From: an uncultured cyanobacterium
GTDB lineage: Bacteria; Cyanobacteriota; Cyanobacteriia; PCC-6307; Cyanobiaceae
Length of the DNA stretch: 9,282 nt
Reading direction: 5' to 3'
NCBI GenBank assembly: GCA_903921295.1
Contig: CAIXOZ010000199.1
Coordinates: 1 to 9,282 of the forward strand
This document shows, piece after piece, positions 6,868-9,282 of the stretch (positions are counted from its first letter, which is position 1; each line of letters begins with the position of its first letter). The notes under the pieces were generated by a model. The model searched no databases. It was not told the origin of the DNA and saw only the letters and a program-made list of their open reading frames with translations. The position numbers and the translations under genes were made by a program.

Positions 6868-7781
6868 AGGACCACGCCCTCGGCCGGGCCCTCAGGGCCT
6901 ATGTGCTTCAGGAGCTGCAGCACGGTCGCCGGCCTGAACCGAGCCGACTGCAGGCGCTGCTCAACGATCTCGTCCACAGCGATCAGGAACCCCTGCTGCC
7001 GGCTCTGCGCACCCTCGTGCTTTCGACAGCGTTCGGCAGCGCCATCCGCCAGGATCCGCCCCTGGCAGATCACCGGCTGCTGCCCCGCCTGCAGCAGGAG
7101 CTGGCGACAACCTGTTCCCAGGGGGTGCGCCTGCGGATGGACGCGGTGCTCGGGGGCCTGCTCGATCAACCGGAGTCAGCCACCGGGCCGGCAGCCGAAA
7201 CGCCAGCCCCGATCCCACCGGCCCGACCTGGTCGCAGACTCGGCTGGCCAGCGGCCCTGCTGGCGCTGACGGGCGTGCTGGCCCTCGCGGCTGGCGTGGC
7301 GATGGCCGTGCTGGGTGGCGGTGTGGCCCTCTGGCTGCGTCACCGCAGCACCCAACCGCGAGCGGAGGCTCCGGCACCGATCACGCCACCGCTGCCCCCA
7401 TCCACGCCGGCGGCCCCCACAGTCGGCACTCCCGATCCAGGGGCCGGCAACGGCGCCCAGGCAGCCGCCCTGCAAAGCCTGAACAGCCTTTACAGGGCCC
7501 TCAGTGCCAAGGATGCCGTGACCGCCAGTCAGTACTACAGCCCGGAAAGCGGTGACCAGTTCGACCCCGCCTTCTTCGGGCAGTTTGCCGGGGTGACGCT
7601 GAGCGATCTGAGGGAAACCGGTCGCCAGGGCCCTGTGCTGTCCTTCAGCGGCGTGGTGACCTTCGCCTATGCCGATGGCACCAGCCAGATCGAGAGCCGC
7701 ACCTTCACCATCGACACCAGCCGAAGCCCGGCAATGGTGACCGCCAGCGCCTTCGGCCGCATCCTGCAGCTGCGCCGCTGA
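6864..7781 (+). CDS. Bitopic membrane protein with NTF2-like-looking C-terminal domain, unknown function
   Basis: This is a 305-residue protein with ATG 6864 overlapping the phosphatase stop. I do not recognise the family. Residues 1-105 form a helical, Leu-rich cytoplasmic domain (LQALLNDLV, LLPRLQQEL). A Pro-rich segment with an Arg pair leads to a membrane helix at about 128-158. A Pro/Thr/Ala-rich spacer (about 165-205) precedes a final domain of about 100 residues: a helix with LNSLYRALSAKDA, SQYYSP, then beta strands ending in ESRTFTID and FGRILQLRR. That order of helices then a curved sheet, with a YxxLsxxD start, looks like an NTF2-like/SnoaL-type domain and would face outside the cytoplasm. 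It may be a sensor or a cell-envelope partner for the triad, which is inference. It ends the overlapping run; the next gene starts 45 bases downstream. Confidence 0.82.
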   Translation: MKDHALGRALRAYVLQELQHGRRPEPSRLQALLNDLVHSDQEPLLPALRTLVLSTAFGSAIRQDPPLADHRLLPRLQQELATTCSQGVRLRMDAVLGGLLDQPESATGPAAETPAPIPPARPGRRLGWPAALLALTGVLALAAGVAMAVLGGGVALWLRHRSTQPRAEAPAPITPPLPPSTPAAPTVGTPDPGAGNGAQAAALQSLNSLYRALSAKDAVTASQYYSPESGDQFDPAFFGQFAGVTLSDLRETGRQGPVLSFSGVVTFAYADGTSQIESRTFTIDTSRSPAMVTASAFGRILQLRR

Positions 7782-7826
7782 AGCGCCGACCCCGTCCCCG
7801 CTCTGCACCCTTGCCAGTCCCCTTCG

Positions 7827-8486
7827 ATGACCCTTCGCCTGTTTCTTGATTCAGCCGCCAGCGCCGACTGGGAAGCCTGGCTGCCCTCGGGGCTGTTTTA
7901 TGGGGTGACCACCAACCCGACGCTGCTGCGCCGGGCCGGTGAAGCCTGCGATCTGGCCACCCTGGAACGGCTGTGCCAGCGCGCCAGCACCCTTGGTGCC
8001 AGGGAGATCCACCTTCAGACCTGGGGACGCAGCGTCGCCGAGGCCGCAGACCGCGGGCTGGCCCTGGCGACGCTCGATCCACAGCGCGTGGTCGTGAAGG
8101 TGCCGATCGATCACCAGGGGTGCCTGACGGCCCGCAGGCTGATGGCCGCCGGAGTGCGTGTCACCTTCACCGCCTGCTACGAGGCGTCGCAGGTCGTGGT
8201 GGCTGCCGCCCTTGGGGCCGACTATGTGGCGCCCTATCTCGGACGGATCTGCGACCGCCAACGGGATGGACATCGCGAGGTGATCACGATGCAGCAGGCC
8301 CTGAACAGCCTCGACTCCGGCGTACGGGTGCTGGTGGCCAGCCTGCGCAGCCGGGACGATCTGCCGCGGCTGGCGGCCGCCGGCCTCAACACCTTCACGA
8401 TCAGTGCCGCGATCGCCGGCGATCTTTTCGCCAATGCCGACACGATCGCCGCCGCCAGGACGTTTGAGCAGGACGCGTCCAGCTGA
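7827..8486 (+). CDS. Short transaldolase / fructose-6-phosphate aldolase family protein
   Basis: This is a 219-residue cytosolic class I aldolase of the short transaldolase subfamily, close to the usual 215-220 residues. Visible signatures: D8 in LFLDSA, T28-T-N-P31 in GVTTNPTLL, the Schiff-base lysine K91 in VVVKVP, the VTFTACYEASQ and GADYVAPYLGRI strands, and a closing TISAAIAGDLF. It either transfers dihydroxyacetone units between sugar phosphates or cleaves fructose-6-phosphate; sequence alone does not separate the two, so I give no symbol. ATG 7827 is chosen because the conserved strand begins four residues later. It sits 45 bases after the signalling operon on the same strand and could be read through, but nothing in it suggests a signalling role. 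One GCGATCGC (HIP1) octamer lies near 8408. It converges with the PSRP-3 gene. Confidence 0.92.
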   Translation: MTLRLFLDSAASADWEAWLPSGLFYGVTTNPTLLRRAGEACDLATLERLCQRASTLGAREIHLQTWGRSVAEAADRGLALATLDPQRVVVKVPIDHQGCLTARRLMAAGVRVTFTACYEASQVVVAAALGADYVAPYLGRICDRQRDGHREVITMQQALNSLDSGVRVLVASLRSRDDLPRLAAAGLNTFTISAAIAGDLFANADTIAAARTFEQDASS

Positions 8487-8502
8487 GCCGCGACCACCAC
8501 GG

Positions 8503-8543
8503 CGGGGAAACCCCGACAGCCGGCAGCGGCAGCGGGTGCCGGC
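8503..8543 (+). terminator. Tandem GC hairpins after the transaldolase gene, weak terminator candidate
   Basis: Two perfect stems follow the transaldolase stop: CGGGG-AAA-CCCCG at 8503-8515 and GCCGGCA/TGCCGGC at 8519-8525 and 8537-8543. Neither is followed by a T-run on the plus strand, so a standard intrinsic terminator is not shown. They could stabilise the 3' end or assist Rho-dependent ending. Confidence 0.35.
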
Positions 8544-8610
8544 ACCCTGACCGCATCCCCCCTCACCTGGGATGTCACGGCATGGCAGGGTCGCCCGGAT
8601 TGTGGTCGCC

Positions 8611-8651
8611 AAAAACGAATGCCCCGGCAGACCACAGGGGCCGGCCGGGGC
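8611..8651 (-). terminator. Intrinsic terminator of the PSRP-3 gene
   Basis: Read on the minus strand, an 8-bp stem GCCCCGGC/GCCGGGGC (8651-8644 paired with 8628-8621, 15-base loop) is followed after ATTCG by a run of five T (8615-8611). It lies 65 bases past the PSRP-3 stop, as expected of a Rho-independent terminator. The plus strand has no T-run after the stem, so it looks one-directional. Confidence 0.7.
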
Positions 8652-8715
8652 TGGGAGAGAAGCCCCCGGGGGGTACTGGTTTGCCTGACCGACCGCCGGG
8701 GCCGACCGGCAAGAA

Positions 8716-9222
8716 TCAGGCGGTACCGCAGAAGGTGACGTCGGGGAACTTGAGCTTGGCCTCGTCGAGGCTCTTGCCCTTGCCCTCCTCCTGCCAGTAG
8801 TTGATCACCTCGGTGGCCTTGTTCAGCACTTCAACGCGCTCGTTGTCGGTGATCCAGCTCTTACCCTCGAGCTCGGTCTTGAGGGTTTCCCAGGCATCTT
8901 CCCGAGGCCAGAAGAAGTAGGCGGTCAGGGGACTGGGGCCACCACCCACGATCTGGTCGACGGCGAGGGCGACGTTGTCGGGCAGCCAGAGGATCTTCAG
9001 CAGGAAGCGGCCCTCATCAGGCTTGGGGGTGTAACCCGAAGGCACACCATCAGCATCGATGGTGGCGGTGGCGAGGGCAGCGCTGCCACCACGCAGCACG
9101 GGGCGACCCTCGGTGGTGTCCTCGGCTCCAGCCCCCTGGGGAGCGGCGCCGACAGCACCGCCTGCGGCGACATCAGCGGCGCTGGAGGCGCTGATGTCTG
9201 AGGCGCTCTCGGTGGCTGTCAT
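8716..9222 (-). CDS. ycf65: Plastid-specific ribosomal protein 3 (PSRP-3 / Ycf65-like)
   Basis: This is a 168-residue protein of the 30S ribosomal subunit family known as PSRP-3 in plastids and Ycf65 in cyanobacteria, a lineage marker for cyanobacteria and chloroplasts. The last 97 residues match what I recall of the family: LKILWLPDNVALAVDQ, SPLTAYFFWPREDAW, EVINYWQEEGKGKS and a FPDVTF end. The first 70 residues are an Ala/Ser/Gly/Thr-rich, probably disordered extension with an acidic bias (GAEDTTEGRP). I chose ATG 9222; a TTG at 9237 would add five residues (MSAEP), and neither has a clear Shine-Dalgarno site. It is expected to bind the small subunit and affect its assembly or translation. 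It converges with the transaldolase and is unrelated in function to the signalling operon. Confidence 0.92.
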   Translation of the reverse strand: MTATESASDISASSAADVAAGGAVGAAPQGAGAEDTTEGRPVLRGGSAALATATIDADGVPSGYTPKPDEGRFLLKILWLPDNVALAVDQIVGGGPSPLTAYFFWPREDAWETLKTELEGKSWITDNERVEVLNKATEVINYWQEEGKGKSLDEAKLKFPDVTFCGTA

Positions 9223-9252
9223 GGGTTCGGCGCTCAAGGCCGTCTGTCGAAG

Positions 9253-9258
9253 ATCTTA
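9253..9258 (-). promoter_or_regulatory. Possible -10 box for the PSRP-3 gene
   Basis: On the minus strand TAAGAT lies 31 bases before the chosen ATG, in a short AT-richer patch (GGTAAGATCTT). It matches TATAAT at four of six positions. The -35 region falls at the window edge and shows no TTGACA, so this is only a candidate. Confidence 0.3.
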
Positions 9259-9282
9259 CCTACCAGCCCGCGCACCCCTCCC

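Noticed and set aside
8400..8420. HIP1 octamer GCGATCGC as a regulatory site
   Set aside because: A single copy inside the transaldolase gene; this octamer is a genome-wide repeat in many cyanobacteria with no site-specific role shown here.
8660..8676. Palindrome CCCCCGGGGG as an operator
   Set aside because: It lies downstream of both genes with no spacing for a stem-loop and no flanking promoter.
8487..8715. Small RNA or further gene in the convergent spacer
   Set aside because: Only GC hairpins are seen; no promoter, start with ribosome binding site or conserved RNA fold could be supported.

Overview
This is a GC-rich window from an accessory-looking part of a cyanobacterial chromosome, most likely a picocyanobacterium of the Synechococcus/Cyanobium type. 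The clade call rests on three things: a plastid/cyanobacterial ribosomal protein of the PSRP-3/Ycf65 family at the right edge, an FHA-fused class A penicillin-binding protein (PBP) at the left edge, and the high GC with tightly packed, overlapping genes. No tRNA, rRNA, CRISPR, insertion sequence or phage gene was seen.

Layout. Positions 1-2038 (minus strand) hold the first 679 codons of a bifunctional PBP with a cytoplasmic N-terminal FHA domain; its C-terminus lies outside the window. A 56-base divergent spacer separates it from a six-gene plus-strand run (2095-7781): a small membrane protein, an FHA protein with a membrane anchor, a Ser/Thr kinase-like protein with a zinc ribbon, a TerY-like vWA protein, a PP2C phosphatase with a membrane segment and extracytoplasmic tail, and a bitopic protein with a C-terminal NTF2-like-looking domain. 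Four of the five junctions overlap (ATGA, 8 bases, TGATG, ATGA) and the fifth gap is 4 bases, so this is almost certainly one translationally coupled operon. A short transaldolase (7827-8486) follows after 45 bases. The PSRP-3 gene (minus strand, 8716-9222) converges on it, with a recognisable intrinsic terminator for PSRP-3 in between.

How the genes may work together. Kinase + PP2C + TerY-like vWA is the set known as the TerY-P triad, a bacterial phospho-signalling module. Here it is extended with a phosphothreonine-reading FHA protein and two membrane proteins, and sits divergently next to a cell-wall synthase that carries its own FHA domain. The most interesting reading, which is inference, is a membrane-associated phospho-relay that controls peptidoglycan synthesis: the kinase writes, PP2C erases, vWA scaffolds in a metal-dependent way, the FHA protein and FHA-PBP read, and the extracytoplasmic tails may sense the envelope.
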